From NCBI RefSeq assembly GCF_002102185.1, contig NZ_LQOW01000005.1, positions 185,439-249,438 on the forward strand: a DNA stretch of 64,000 nucleotides, given 5' to 3'. Shown here piece after piece: positions 23,626 to 35,732 of the stretch. Origin of the DNA: Mycobacterium fragae. GTDB taxonomy: Bacteria; Actinomycetota; Actinomycetes; Mycobacteriales; Mycobacteriaceae. Both the position numbers and the translations under genes were made by a program. The first letter of the stretch is position 1, and every line of letters starts with the position of its first letter. The notes under the pieces were generated by a model that saw only the letters and a program-made list of their open reading frames with translations, was not told the DNA's origin and did not search any database.

Positions 23626-24363
23626 ATGACGGAATCTGCTTCTGGACCGACCCCGGTCACCCATCCCGTCAGGCTCGACGAGCTGATCACTGCCATCAAG
23701 CGGGTGCACGCCGACGTCCTGGACCAGCTCAGCGACGCTGTCCTGGCGGCAGAACACCTGGGCGAGGTCGCCGACCACCTGATCGGGCACTTCGTCGATC
23801 AAGCGCGCCGGTCGGGGGCGTCCTGGACCGACATCGGCAAGAGCATGGGCGTCACCAAACAGGCGGCGCAGAAGCGATTCGTGCCCCGAGCGGAGGCCGC
23901 CTCGATCGACCCCAACCAAGGCTTCGAGCGCTTCACCCCCCGCGCCCGCAACGCCGTCGTCGCGGCCCAAAACGCCGCCCACGAAGCCGGCAACGCCGAA
24001 ATCACCCCCGATCACCTGATCCTGGGTGTGCTCGCCGATCCCGACGCACTTGCCACCAAGCTGCTACGAGCGCAGCACGTCGACCCCGAATCTGTGCGTG
24101 CCGCGATCGCACTGCCCCCCGCCGAAGACGAGCCGCCGCAGCTGATCCCGTTCAGCGGCCCGGCCCGCAAGGCACTCGAGCTGACTTTCCGTGAGGCACT
24201 TCGCCTGGGCCACAACTACATCGGCACCGAGCATCTACTGCTCGCCTTACTCGAACTGGAAGACGGTGACGGCCCGCTGCATCGGGTCGGCGTCGACAAG
24301 GACCGGGCCGAGGCCGATCTGGTCGCGGTGCTGGAATCTCTTGTGGCCGGCACGAGCGACTAG
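23626..24363 (+). CDS. clpC2: ClpC2-like Clp N-domain protein, autorepressor type
   Basis: A 245-residue protein orthologous by position and sequence to Rv2667. Residues 15-85 form a DNA-binding-like domain with the helix-turn-helix SWTDIGKSMGVTKQAAQKRF. Residues 95-245 hold the double Clp N repeat (FERFTPRARNAVVAAQNAAH; FSGPARKALELTFREALRLG; YIGTEHLLLALLE). There is no AAA+ domain, so it cannot be an unfoldase; known ClpC2 acts as a decoy for ClpC1-binding molecules and as a self-repressor. The ATG at 23626 is chosen because upstream in-frame codons fall inside the operator palindromes. Confidence 0.9.
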   Translation: MTESASGPTPVTHPVRLDELITAIKRVHADVLDQLSDAVLAAEHLGEVADHLIGHFVDQARRSGASWTDIGKSMGVTKQAAQKRFVPRAEAASIDPNQGFERFTPRARNAVVAAQNAAHEAGNAEITPDHLILGVLADPDALATKLLRAQHVDPESVRAAIALPPAEDEPPQLIPFSGPARKALELTFREALRLGHNYIGTEHLLLALLELEDGDGPLHRVGVDKDRAEADLVAVLESLVAGTSD

Positions 24364-24428
24364 GGCGATCAACCCGGCGACGCCGCCGGCGGGATGTGCC
24401 ATCATTCGATGGTCGCCGAGGAGGAAAC

Positions 24429-24935
24429 ATGCACCGTTGCCTGGTTGTCCTGATCGCCGTCTTTGCGGCCACGCTTGTTGCGGCGCCACGCGCATCAGCC
24501 GGCGACGCACCGATCGGCCACCTCGGCGACACGCTGCGCGTCGATACCGGCAAGATCGTCGCCGACGTCACCGTCAGCAGCGTCCAGCCGGTCGACCCGC
24601 CACCGGGATTCGGCTACAACCGCGTCGGCGTCCCGGTCAAGAGCTTCCCTGACAGCGCGGTGGTGCGCGCCGACGTGGCGATCCACGCGGTCCGCGTGCC
24701 GACCCCCTATCAGATGGCCACCGATTTCGCGTTTGACGGGGTCACCCCGTTCGCCGACGCCTACAAGCCCCGCCCGTCCGACGCACCCGACGCGCTGGAC
24801 GCCGCGCTGGCGAATGCACCGGCGGGCTCGGTGGTCCGCGGCGGCGTGTATTGGGAGGCGTACCGTGACCCGGTCTCCAATGTCGTGCTGCTGGACAGGA
24901 AGACGGGCGTGCACCTCGCGCAGTGGAACCTTTGA
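24429..24935 (+). CDS. Exported protein, Rv2668 homologue
   Basis: A 168-residue protein with a Sec signal (MHRCLVVLIAVFAATLVAAP, cleavage near ASA). The mature domain is beta-rich, in the style of DUF4352-type or MPT63-like exported immunoglobulin-fold proteins: LGDTLRVDTGKIVADVTVSSV, AVVRADVAIHAVRV and the closing VVLLDRKTGVHLAQWNL. GAGGAAAC lies before the ATG at 24429. Its order between clpC2 and the GNAT gene matches Rv2668. The function is unknown. Confidence 0.82.
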   Translation: MHRCLVVLIAVFAATLVAAPRASAGDAPIGHLGDTLRVDTGKIVADVTVSSVQPVDPPPGFGYNRVGVPVKSFPDSAVVRADVAIHAVRVPTPYQMATDFAFDGVTPFADAYKPRPSDAPDALDAALANAPAGSVVRGGVYWEAYRDPVSNVVLLDRKTGVHLAQWNL

Positions 24936-25444
24936 GGACAAGCGGCCTCGCCGTCCGCGTCGCCACCACGGATTCGATCGACATCGACGAGCTTGCCGCC
25001 GTCGCCGCACGCACGTTTCGGCTGGCGTGTCCGCCCTCGGTGACGCCCGAGAACATCGCGTCGTTCGTCGACGCCAATCTGTCCGTCGCGCGCTTCGGCG
25101 AGTACCTGGCGGATCCGCAGCGCCTGATCCTCACCGCCAGCCAGGATGATCGGATTGCCGGCTACGCGATGCTCGTTCGCGACAGCGCTGGCCCGGGCGT
25201 TGAGTTGTCCAAGATGTACGTGCTGCCGGAGCATCACGGAACCGGAGTGTCGACGGCGTTGATGAATGCCACACTGCAAGCCGCCGCTGAACTTGGGGAC
25301 AGCCGGGTGTGGCTTGGGGTCAACCAGGAAAACCAACGGGCGCAACGCTTTTACCTCAAGCATGGCTTTACGGTCACCGGAACCAGGACATTCCGCGTGG
25401 GTGCCGGTGTCGAGCACGACTACCTCATGGCGCGCGAACTGTAG
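24923..25444 (+). CDS. GNAT-family N-acetyltransferase (Rv2669 homologue)
   Basis: A 173-residue GCN5-type acetyltransferase. The acetyl-CoA-binding segment reads KMYVLPEHHGTGVSTALMN near residue 98, followed by VWLGVNQENQRAQRFYLKHGF near 130. The GTG at 24923 overlaps the end of the preceding gene by 13 bp; a TTG at 24932 would reduce the overlap. Substrate unknown. It ends 20 bp inside the convergent ATPase gene. Confidence 0.88.
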   Translation: MEPLRTSGLAVRVATTDSIDIDELAAVAARTFRLACPPSVTPENIASFVDANLSVARFGEYLADPQRLILTASQDDRIAGYAMLVRDSAGPGVELSKMYVLPEHHGTGVSTALMNATLQAAAELGDSRVWLGVNQENQRAQRFYLKHGFTVTGTRTFRVGAGVEHDYLMAREL

Positions 25445-26441
25445 CGCTCAATGCCAGCAGCCGCGAGGTAGCCCGTAGGTACTTCTTGCGGAATCCTCCG
25501 GCCAGCATCTCCTCGCTGAAGATGCGGTCCAGCTTCTCCCCGGACGCCAGCACCGGGATGCCGGCGTCATAGAGGCGGTCGGTCAGCGCCACCAGCCGCA
25601 GCGCCACGTTCTGGTCGTCTATGGTGTGCGCGCCGGTGAGAAACACCGCCGTCACGCCTTCGATCAGCGTGAGATAGCGCGACGGGTGCATGCTGGCCAG
25701 GTGCGCGCACAGGGCGTCGAAGTCGTCCAGGGTCGCGCCGTCGACCGCCGCGACCCGCGCGGCGACCTGCTCGTCGGACGGCGGCTCGGGCGCCGGCGGC
25801 AGGTCGCGGTGCCGGTAGTCGGGTCCCTCGATCCGCACGACGGTGAAAATCGCTGCCAGCGTGTTGATTTCACGCAGAAAGTCCTGCGCGGCGAAGCGGC
25901 CCTCCCCCAGCTGCTCGGGCAACGTGTTGGACGTCGCCGCCACCGACACGCCACGCTCGACGAGTTCGGTGAGCAGGCGCGAGATCAGCGTGGTGTTGCC
26001 CGGGTCGTCCAGCTCGAACTCGTCGATGCACAACAGCGTGTAATCGCCCAGCAGGTCGACGCATTCGGCGAAACCGAACACCCCCGCGAGCTGGGTCAGC
26101 TCCATGAACGTCGCGAACGCCTTGATGCCATCCAATTGGTGGTAGGCCGCGGCCAGCAGATGGGTTTTACCGACTCCGAAACCGCCGTCGAGGTACAGCC
26201 CGGCCCCGGGCAATACTTCCCGTCTGCCGAAAAGCCTCCTGCGGCCCGCCCGGCGTTCGACGGCTTGCCGACAGAACTGTTGGCACGCCTCGACGGCCGC
26301 GGCCTGAGTCGGCTCCGCCGGGTCCGGGTGATAGCTCGCAAAGCTCACCTCGGCGAAGGTCGGCGGGGGTGTCAGCTGGGCGATGAGCCGCTCAGGTGAC
26401 ACGGTCGGCCGCCGATCGACTAGATGACCGACCCGGTCCAT
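25425..26441 (-). CDS. zapE: AFG1/ZapE-type AAA ATPase (Rv2670c homologue)
   Basis: A 338-residue P-loop ATPase. Walker A is GGFGVGKTHLL near residue 90, Walker B is LLCIDEFEL near 135, the sensor-1 region is AATSNTLPEQLGEG near 170. Bacterial members (ZapE) associate with division proteins, mitochondrial AFG1 with turnover of complex IV. The 3' end overlaps the convergent GNAT gene tail by 20 bp; the start lies 34 bp from the divergent ribD start. Confidence 0.9.
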   Translation of the reverse strand: MDRVGHLVDRRPTVSPERLIAQLTPPPTFAEVSFASYHPDPAEPTQAAAVEACQQFCRQAVERRAGRRRLFGRREVLPGAGLYLDGGFGVGKTHLLAAAYHQLDGIKAFATFMELTQLAGVFGFAECVDLLGDYTLLCIDEFELDDPGNTTLISRLLTELVERGVSVAATSNTLPEQLGEGRFAAQDFLREINTLAAIFTVVRIEGPDYRHRDLPPAPEPPSDEQVAARVAAVDGATLDDFDALCAHLASMHPSRYLTLIEGVTAVFLTGAHTIDDQNVALRLVALTDRLYDAGIPVLASGEKLDRIFSEEMLAGGFRKKYLRATSRLLALSATVRAP

Positions 26442-26475
26442 GCGGGCACCCTACCGACGTGTTGCAATCGAGCTC

Positions 26476-27225
26476 ATGCTGAGACTGCTCGGGTCGATCC
26501 GCGAACTCGACGGCAGCGAACTGCCCGAGCTGTACGGCTACCCGGCCGAGCACAACGGCATCTGGCTGCGGGCGAACTTCATCGCCAGCCTCGACGGTGG
26601 TGCCACGGTCGGCGGCACCACCGGCCGTTTGGGTGGCCCGGGCGATCGGGCGCTGTTCAACCTACTGCGCGAACTCGCCGACGTGATTCTGGTCGGGGCG
26701 GGCACGGTGCGGGTCGAGGGTTATTCCGGCGCACGCCCCACCGTCGCGCAGCGCCAGCACCGGCAGGCGCGCGGGCAAAGCGAAGTCCCACAGATCGCGA
26801 TCGTCACCAAGTCCGGCCGCCTGGACCGGGATATGCCAGTGTTCACCCGCACCGAAGTACCCCCGCTGGTGCTGACCTGTACGGAGGCCGCCGAGGAGAC
26901 ACAGCGTCGGCTTGCCGGACTCGCCGACGTGGTCGACTGCTCGGGCGACGACCCGGCGCGGGTCGACGAGCCCGCGATGCTGGCCGCACTGGCCGATCGC
27001 GGCCTGTACCGGGTACTGACCGAGGGCGGCCCCATGTTGTTCAGCTCGTTCGTCGAACGCAACCTGCTCGACGAACTGTGCCTGACGATCGCGCCCAGCC
27101 TGGTGGGCGGTCAGGCCCGCCGAATCGCCACCGGACCGGGCCAGGTGCTCACTGGGATGCGCTGCGCGCACATCCTGACCGACGAAGCCGGGTACCTGTA
27201 CACCCGCTACGTCAAGGGCGAGTAG
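26476..27225 (+). CDS. ribD: RibD C-terminal-domain reductase (Rv2671 homologue)
   Basis: A 249-residue pyrimidine/dihydrofolate reductase-like domain without the deaminase half of full-length RibD. Key segments are NFIASLDGGATVGG near residue 32, DVILVGAGTVRVEGY near 70, and TEGGPMLFSSFV near 175. In M. tuberculosis the orthologue can substitute for dihydrofolate reductase activity and has been linked to antifolate resistance. The ATG at 26476 fits orthologue length; a GTG 36 bp upstream overlaps the divergent ATPase start. The lipoprotein hydrolase gene follows at 26 bp. Confidence 0.9.
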   Translation: MLRLLGSIRELDGSELPELYGYPAEHNGIWLRANFIASLDGGATVGGTTGRLGGPGDRALFNLLRELADVILVGAGTVRVEGYSGARPTVAQRQHRQARGQSEVPQIAIVTKSGRLDRDMPVFTRTEVPPLVLTCTEAAEETQRRLAGLADVVDCSGDDPARVDEPAMLAALADRGLYRVLTEGGPMLFSSFVERNLLDELCLTIAPSLVGGQARRIATGPGQVLTGMRCAHILTDEAGYLYTRYVKGE

Positions 27226-27250
27226 GACGGGAATCGCTACTGTGGTCGGC

Positions 27251-28810
27251 ATGAGCCGGCGCCGTCCGATCGCCACGTCGCTGATCGTGGTGAGCGTGTT
27301 GGTGGCCGGCTGCGCGCCCGGGTTGGCCGCCAACCCGCGCTTCGCGACGAACTCCGGCGCCCGGCCGCAGGGCCAGCCCGGGACGACGTCGGCGCCCAAG
27401 GGCCCGCCGCCGATCGCCGCGCCTAAAAACGACTTGTCGTGGCGCGACTGCACCTCGCGGGAATTCGGGGATGCCGCCGTGCCCGCGGCGCCGGGAGTCA
27501 AGCTGGATTGTGCGAGTTATGACGCCGACCTCGACCCGGTCAACGGCGCTGCCGGCACGCTGAGCATCGGTGTGGTGCGCGCGCGTTCGCCGCAGACGCC
27601 GCCCGACGCCGGCCCGCTGGTCTTCACCACCGGCTGGGATGTGCCGTCGTCGCTGCAGCTGCCGGTGTGGCTGTCCCGTGCCGGCGCCGACGTGCTGCGC
27701 AGCCATCCCATCGTCGCGGTCGACCGCCGCGGCATGGGCGCGTCGAGCCCGGTCGACTGCCTGGACCAGTTCGACCGCCAGGGAATACGCGACCAGGCCC
27801 AGTTCCAGGCCGGCGACGACCCGGTCGCCAACCTCGCCGACATCATGCAGAGCGCCACCACCAGCTGCACCGACACCATCGCGCCCGGCGACTCCGCCTA
27901 CGACAACGCGCACGCCGCCGCCGATATCGAGCGGCTGCGCAGCACCTGGGACGTGCCCGCGCTGGCCTTGATCGGGATCGGCAATGGCGCCCAGGTGGCG
28001 TTGTCCTACGCCGGCTCGCATCCCGACAAGGTGGCGAGGCTGGTCCTCGACTCGCCGATCGGATACGGCGTGGGCGCCGAAGCTGCTGCGGAACAACGCG
28101 TTAAAGGCCAGCAGGCGGCGCTGGACGCGTTCGCCGCACAATGTGCGGCGGTCAACTGCCCGCTGGCCCCGGACGCCAAAGCCGCCGTCACCTCGCTGCT
28201 GGCCGATGCCCGCGCCAGCCACGGGCCCGGCGGCGCGTCGGTGGCCTCGGTCGCCAACGCCATCTCGACTGCGCTGGGTTTCCCCACCGGCGACCGCGTC
28301 GGCAGCACCACGGACCTGGCCAACGCCTTGGCCAGCGCACGCTCGGGTGACACCAACCTGCTGACCAGCCTGATCACCCGGGCGGAAAATACCCGGGAGA
28401 CCGACGGCCAGTTCGTCAACTCCTGCAGCGACGCACTCAACCGCCCCACCCCCGACCGGGTGCGGGAATTGGTCGTCGCCTGGGGCAAGCTCTATCCCCA
28501 GTTCGGCACCGTCGGCGCGCTCAGCCTGGTCAAATGCGTGGCGTGGCCGAGCGCCTCGCCGCCGCAGCCACCCAAGGTTCTCAAGACCAACGCGCTGCTG
28601 CTGGGCGCGCAAAAGGACCCGATCGTCGGCATGGACGGCGTCGCCGCCACCGCCGCCACGATCATCAACGCCACCGCGGCCAGCAAGCGGGTGATGTGGC
28701 AGGGCATCGGGCACGGCGCCAGCATCTACTCCTCGTGCGCGGTGCCACCACTGATCGGCTACCTGAACAGCGGGAAGCTGCCGGACACCGACATATACTG
28801 TCCCGCTTGA
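27251..28810 (+). CDS. Exported alpha/beta-hydrolase-fold lipoprotein, TAP C-terminal domain (Rv2672 homologue); nucleophile position altered
   Basis: A 519-residue exported protein. A lipoprotein signal (LIVVSVLVAGCAPG, cysteine near 18) precedes the hydrolase fold (PLVFTTGWDVPS, VAVDRRGMGASSP), and the C-terminal TAP-like module ends with KDPIVG and GIGHGAS, giving the expected acid and histidine, and IYCPA. The nucleophile elbow, normally GxSxG, reads GIGNG at residues 242-246, so the serine position is Gly244. It may therefore be a non-catalytic or differently catalytic member despite its label as a protease in relatives. It sits between ribD and aftC as in M. tuberculosis. Confidence 0.85.
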   Translation: MSRRRPIATSLIVVSVLVAGCAPGLAANPRFATNSGARPQGQPGTTSAPKGPPPIAAPKNDLSWRDCTSREFGDAAVPAAPGVKLDCASYDADLDPVNGAAGTLSIGVVRARSPQTPPDAGPLVFTTGWDVPSSLQLPVWLSRAGADVLRSHPIVAVDRRGMGASSPVDCLDQFDRQGIRDQAQFQAGDDPVANLADIMQSATTSCTDTIAPGDSAYDNAHAAADIERLRSTWDVPALALIGIGNGAQVALSYAGSHPDKVARLVLDSPIGYGVGAEAAAEQRVKGQQAALDAFAAQCAAVNCPLAPDAKAAVTSLLADARASHGPGGASVASVANAISTALGFPTGDRVGSTTDLANALASARSGDTNLLTSLITRAENTRETDGQFVNSCSDALNRPTPDRVRELVVAWGKLYPQFGTVGALSLVKCVAWPSASPPQPPKVLKTNALLLGAQKDPIVGMDGVAATAATIINATAASKRVMWQGIGHGASIYSSCAVPPLIGYLNSGKLPDTDIYCPA

Positions 28811-28828
28811 TCGATCGGGCGAGCGTCC

Positions 28829-30106
28829 GTGTACGGTGCGCTCGTGACGGCAGTCGACTCCCTGTTTCGCCCCCGCACCTCATCGCCTAGCACCGCCACC
28901 GTGCTGCGATCGGCGCTGTGGCCGGTGGCCATCCTGGCGGTGATCCACCGCAGTGTCGTGGTAACCACCAACGGCAATATCACCGACGACTTCAAGCCGG
29001 TCTACCGCGCGGTGCTGAACTTCCGGCATGGGTGGGCCATCTACAACGAGCATTTCGACTACGTCGACCCGCACTACCTGTACCCGCCAGGCGGAACGCT
29101 GATCATGGCGCCGTTCGGCTATCTGTCGTTCGCGGAGTCGCGGTATCTGTTCATCGCCTGCAATACCGTGGCCATCATCATCGCCGCGTACCTGCTGTTG
29201 CGGATGTTCAACTTCACGTTGACCTCGGTCGCGGCGCCCGCGCTGCTGCTGGCCATGTTTTGCACCGAATCGGTAACCAACACACTGGTTTTCACCAACA
29301 TCAACGGCTGCATCCTGTTGCTGGAGGTGCTGTTCTTCCGGTGGCTGCTCGACGGCGAAACCCGACATCAATGGTGGGCCGGCGGTGTGATCGGCCTGGC
29401 GCTGGTGGTCAAACCGGTGCTGGCACCGTTGCTGTTGCTGCCGCTGCTGAACCGCCAGTGGCGCGCGGTGCTGGCCGCGATCATCGTGCCGGCGGTGTTC
29501 AACCTGGCCGCGGTGCCGTTGGTCGCCGACCCGATGGACTTCTTCACCCGCACGCTGCCCTACATCATGGGCACACGCGACTACTTCAACAGCTCGATCC
29601 TGGGCAACGGCGTGTACTTCGGTCTGCCGACCTGGCTGATCCTGTTGCTGCGGATCCTGTTCACACTCATCGCGATCGGCAGCCTATGGCTGCTGTACCG
29701 CTACTACCGCACCCGCGACCCGCGGTTTTGGCTGCTGACCTCTTCCGGTGTGCTGCTGCTGTGGTCGTGGCTGGTGCTGTCATTGGCGCAGGGCTACTAC
29801 TCGATGATGCTGTTCCCGTTCCTGATGACGGTCGTGCTGCCCAACTCGGTGATCCGCAACTGGCCGGCGTGGCTGGGCATCTACGGCTTCATGACGATGG
29901 ACCGCTGGCTGCTGTTCAACTGGATGTATGTCGGGCGTCCGCTGGAATACCTGAAGATCACCTACGGCTGGTCGCTGCTGCTGATCGTGACCTTCAGCGT
30001 GCTGTACTTCCGCTATCTGGATGCCAAGGCCGAAAACCGGCTGGACAACGGGATCGATCCGGCGTGGCTGGCGGCCGAACGGCCGCGCGCTACCGTGGAT
30101 GCATGA
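28829..30106 (+). CDS. aftC: Arabinofuranosyltransferase AftC
   Basis: A 425-residue GT-C-fold membrane glycosyltransferase that adds alpha-1,3-arabinofuranose branches to arabinogalactan and lipoarabinomannan using decaprenyl-phosphate arabinose. About ten membrane helices are visible. The N-terminal extracytoplasmic loop has NITDDFKPVYRAVLNF near residue 50 with the acidic pair expected at the GT-C active site, followed by VDPHYLYPPGG and GTRDYFNSSILGNGVYF. The GTG at 28829 (MYGALVTAVDS) matches the orthologue start. The stop overlaps msrB by 4 bp. Confidence 0.95.
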   Translation: MYGALVTAVDSLFRPRTSSPSTATVLRSALWPVAILAVIHRSVVVTTNGNITDDFKPVYRAVLNFRHGWAIYNEHFDYVDPHYLYPPGGTLIMAPFGYLSFAESRYLFIACNTVAIIIAAYLLLRMFNFTLTSVAAPALLLAMFCTESVTNTLVFTNINGCILLLEVLFFRWLLDGETRHQWWAGGVIGLALVVKPVLAPLLLLPLLNRQWRAVLAAIIVPAVFNLAAVPLVADPMDFFTRTLPYIMGTRDYFNSSILGNGVYFGLPTWLILLLRILFTLIAIGSLWLLYRYYRTRDPRFWLLTSSGVLLLWSWLVLSLAQGYYSMMLFPFLMTVVLPNSVIRNWPAWLGIYGFMTMDRWLLFNWMYVGRPLEYLKITYGWSLLLIVTFSVLYFRYLDAKAENRLDNGIDPAWLAAERPRATVDA

Positions 30107-30516
30107 CCTCTTCTTCGCAGCCCAAGGTGCAACTGAGCGACGATGAATGGCGTGCCAAGCTCACGCCCGAGGAGTTCGCGGTGCTGCGACGGGCCGGCAC
30201 CGAGCGGCCTTTCTCGGGTGAATACACCGATACCAAGACCGAAGGTGTCTACCAGTGCCGGGCCTGCGGCGCGGAGCTGTTTCGCAGCACCGAGAAGTTC
30301 GAATCCCATTGCGGCTGGCCGTCGTTCTTCGACCCGGCGGACTCCGATGCGGTGATCCTGCGGCCCGACGACTCGATGGGGATGCGCCGCACCGAGGTGC
30401 TGTGCGCCAACTGCCACAGCCACCTGGGCCACGTCTTCGAGGGCGAGGGATATCCCACGCCGACCGATCAGCGCTACTGCATCAACTCGATCTGCTTGCG
30501 GCTGGTGCCTGCCTGA
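30103..30516 (+). CDS. msrB: Peptide-methionine (R)-S-oxide reductase
   Basis: A 137-residue MsrB that reduces methionine-R-sulfoxide in proteins. Two CxxC zinc pairs are present (CRACG near residue 48, CANCHSHLGHVF near 97), the substrate loop is CGWPSFFD near 67, and the catalytic cysteine is in RYCINS near 126. The ATG overlaps the aftC stop (ATGA), so translation is coupled to a cell-envelope gene, as in Rv2673-Rv2674. Confidence 0.96.
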   Translation: MTSSSQPKVQLSDDEWRAKLTPEEFAVLRRAGTERPFSGEYTDTKTEGVYQCRACGAELFRSTEKFESHCGWPSFFDPADSDAVILRPDDSMGMRRTEVLCANCHSHLGHVFEGEGYPTPTDQRYCINSICLRLVPA

Positions 30517-30521
30517 TCTGC

Positions 30522-30568
30522 CCCGTCGAGTGGCCAGTTATTGCACGTGTTTTAGCCGTTCGCGTGTA

Positions 30569-30588
<20 letters not shown>
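30522..30588. terminator. Long inverted repeat between convergent msrB and methyltransferase genes
   Basis: The arms 30522-30540 and 30570-30588 pair over 19 positions with a single G-T mismatch (core GAGTGGCCAGTTA / TAACTGGCCACTC), around a 29-nt loop that can itself pair in part. The position starts 6 bp after the msrB stop and covers the stop codon of the facing gene. It could end transcription from both sides; no U tract follows, as is usual in mycobacteria. Confidence 0.6.
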
Positions 30589-33372
<2,784 letters not shown>

Positions 33373-33376
<4 letters not shown>

Positions 33377-34422
33377 AGCGAATGGACCAACGACACCAGC
33401 TGGGTGAGCACCCCGAGGTCGGTCTCCGGCAGCACGCCGTGGCCGAGGTTGAAAACATGCCCGGACACGCCGGCGTCGATGGCTTTACGGCCGTCCTCGA
33501 CCACGGCGCGTGCCGCACGCTCCACCACCGGCCAACCCGCAAGCAGCACGGCCGGATCGAGGTTGCCCTGCAGCGCCGTTCCGGCCTGAACCCGGGCGGC
33601 GGCATCGGAGAGCGAGGTTCGCCAGTCGACTCCCACCACCGTCGCACCGGCAGCGGACATCGCGCCCAGCAGCTCGGCGGTGCCGACGCCGAAGTGCGTC
33701 ATCGGCACGCCGCGGTCGGCCAGTACGGCGAAAACCCGCTCGCTGTGCGGCAGCACGTAGCTGCGGTAGTCGGACAGCGACAGCGCGCCCGCCCACGAGT
33801 CGAACACCTGGATAGCATCCACCCCCGCGTCCAGTTGCACCCGCAGGAAGTCGATGGTGAGGTCGGTCAGCTTCTCCATCAGCGCATGCCAGCTGTCCGG
33901 CTCGGCCAGCATCATCGCCTTGGTGCGGGCATGGTGACGGCTCGGGCCCCCCTCGACCAGATAGGACGCCAGCGTGAACGGCGCACCGGCGAAACCGATC
34001 AGCGGAACGTCGCCCAACGCGCCCACCAGCGTCGCGACGGCGTCCGCCACAGGCTGAACACGTTGCGGGTCAAGGGGTTTCAATGCACCGACATCCGCCG
34101 CGGTGCGTACCGGCGTCGCAATCACCGGCCCGACATCGGCGACGATGTCCACGTCGACACCCGCGCCGCGCAGCGGGACAACGATGTCGGAGAACAGGAT
34201 CGCCGCGTCGACGTGGTGGCGGCGCACTGGCTGCAGGGTGATCTCCGCGATCAGTTCGGCGTCGAAACAGGCCTCCATCATGCTGTGCCGTTCCCGCAGG
34301 GCCCGGTATTCGGGCAGCGAGCGGCCGGCCTGGCGCATGAACCACACCGGCACCCGGTGCGGCTTGCGGCCCGTTGCCGCAGCCAGGTACGGCGACTCGG
34401 GAAGCGCGCGACGCGTACTCAT
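33373..34422 (-). CDS. hemE: Uroporphyrinogen decarboxylase
   Basis: A 349-residue TIM-barrel enzyme that makes coproporphyrinogen III. Family signatures are [16 protein letters not shown] near residue 25, [11 protein letters not shown] near 75 with the essential aspartate, [17 protein letters not shown] near 145 and [13 protein letters not shown] near 320. The ATG at 34422 ([10 protein letters not shown]) is used because the open frame further upstream lies antisense to the next gene and has shadow-like composition. First gene of hemE-hemY-hemQ-methyltransferase, each with 4-bp overlaps or tiny gaps. Confidence 0.96.
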
Positions 34423-34509
34423 TGCGGTCAATGCTGCCACGGCACGTGTGCGAGCCGTGGTTTTGGGGAATGTGCTCGGTGCGACTCGACGGCACGGAAG
34501 GAGCGGTGG

Positions 34510-34983
34510 ATGTTTCTCATGGACAAGCCGGGTGGAGATCTGGTCGAGGAGGCCGAGTACTTCGTCGACCGGGCGCTGCGCAACATCGCCCACGGTCGCT
34601 TCGAGCGGTCGCTGTCCGGGCTGACGGCGTTCGCGGCGCTGGTGACGACCGCCGAGGTGTACTTCGAGCATTACCGGGCCAGCTTCGGCAACAAGTGGAT
34701 GTGGAGCCCGATCGTCGTCACGCCGCCGGTGGTGGTCGCCGGGGTGGCCGGGGTGTTCTCCAAGCGCTGGGCCAAGCGGTGGCTGCCGATCACCGGCGCG
34801 ATCTACGCGGCAAACGGGCTGATGGGCCAGTACTTCCACGCTCGCGGGGTGGCACGCCGGCCCGGTGGCTGGCGGCTGTATACGTACAACGTGCCAATGG
34901 GCCCCCCGATCGCCGCTCCCGGGCTGATGAGCATCGTCGGGGCGATGGGTGTGTTGGCCGCGATTCTGCGCCGCGAGAAGTGA
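34510..34983 (+). CDS. Membrane protein of the GMC dehydrogenase cassette
   Basis: A 157-residue protein. Residues 1-35 are soluble and helical ([19 protein letters not shown]), followed by hydrophobic segments around 38-52, 68-85, 95-112 and 130-152. AAGGAG precedes the ATG at 34510. The stop is 2 bp before the subunit-3-like gene, so it belongs to the same transcript as the two dehydrogenase genes and may anchor them or pass electrons. No named family was recognised. Confidence 0.72.
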   Translation: MFLMDKPGGDLVEEAEYFVDRALRNIAHGRFERSLSGLTAFAALVTTAEVYFEHYRASFGNKWMWSPIVVTPPVVVAGVAGVFSKRWAKRWLPITGAIYAANGLMGQYFHARGVARRPGGWRLYTYNVPMGPPIAAPGLMSIVGAMGVLAAILRREK

Positions 34984-34985
34984 GC

Positions 34986-35732
34986 ATGCCCGACCGGCCC
35001 GATATCGCCAGCGGCAAACATCTGCCCAACCTGCGGCCCGACGGCAAGCCGCTGCACCCGTCCTGGCTGCCGCGCCAACGCCGCGGCGTCACGCCGCAGA
35101 TGATCGGCCGCTATCCCGACTATGACGTGCTGTCCACGGTCGACACCTGGGATGAGGCCACCCGCAAAGTGGTGCTGGCCAGGTTGGAGAAACCCGGACC
35201 GCTGCGGTTCTTCGACTCCGCGCAGGAGCCGACGCTGCGCGCGTTCTGCGACACCGTGCTCGCTCAGGACGGCGAACCTCGGATCCCGGTGGCCGAGTTC
35301 GTCGACGCCAAGCTCGCCGACGGGCGGCTGGACGGCTTTCAGTACGCCGACATGCCCGATGACCGCGACACCTGGCGCCTGGTGCTGAACGGACTGGACG
35401 AGGCCGCGCGCGACGCCGGTGCGGAGTCGTTCGCCGCCGCCGAAGCCAAGACCCGCGAATCGGTCGTGCAGCGGTTCGCCGATGCCCAGCTGTACGGCGG
35501 CAGCTGGGAGAAGTTGAACGTCTCGCGCGCCTGGTCGGTGGTGATGCGGGGCGCGCTGAGCGCGTTCTACAGCCATCCCTGGGCGTGGAACGAGATCGGG
35601 TTCGGCGGGCCGGCCTATCCCCGCGGCTTCATGCGGCTCGGCGGTGTCGGGATCCGCGAGCCGTTCGAAAAGCCGGGAGCCACGTCCGAGGACCCGGTCA
35701 AGACCATCGAAGAGGAAGACATCGATGGGTGA
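34986..35732 (+). CDS. Gluconate 2-dehydrogenase subunit 3-like protein
   Basis: A 248-residue protein of the small-subunit family that partners GMC flavoproteins in gluconate and related membrane-bound dehydrogenases. The core is [21 protein letters not shown] near residue 78 and the C-terminal region with [19 protein letters not shown] and [22 protein letters not shown]. There is no twin-arginine signal, unlike many periplasmic subunit 3 proteins. It overlaps the start of the GMC gene by 8 bp, so equal production of both chains is expected. Confidence 0.85.
   Translation: MPDRPDIASGKHLPNLRPDGKPLHPSWLPRQRRGVTPQMIGRYPDYDVLSTVDTWDEATRKVVLARLEKPGPLRFFDSAQEPTLRAFCDTVLAQDGEPRIPVAEFVDAKLADGRLDGFQYADMPDDRDTWRLVLNGLDEAARDAGAESFAAAEAKTRESVVQRFADAQLYGGSWEKLNVSRAWSVVMRGALSAFYSHPWAWNEIGFGGPAYPRGFMRLGGVGIREPFEKPGATSEDPVKTIEEEDIDG

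Noticed and set aside
27212..28714. Minus-strand frame of 500 codons opposite the hydrolase lipoprotein gene
   Set aside because: Shadow frame with high Arg/Gly/Ala and no motif; the plus-strand gene has a signal peptide and a TAP domain.
34374..34985. Upstream extension of the subunit-3-like gene
   Set aside because: This frame runs through the membrane protein gene with Arg-rich composition; the ATG at 34986 fits.
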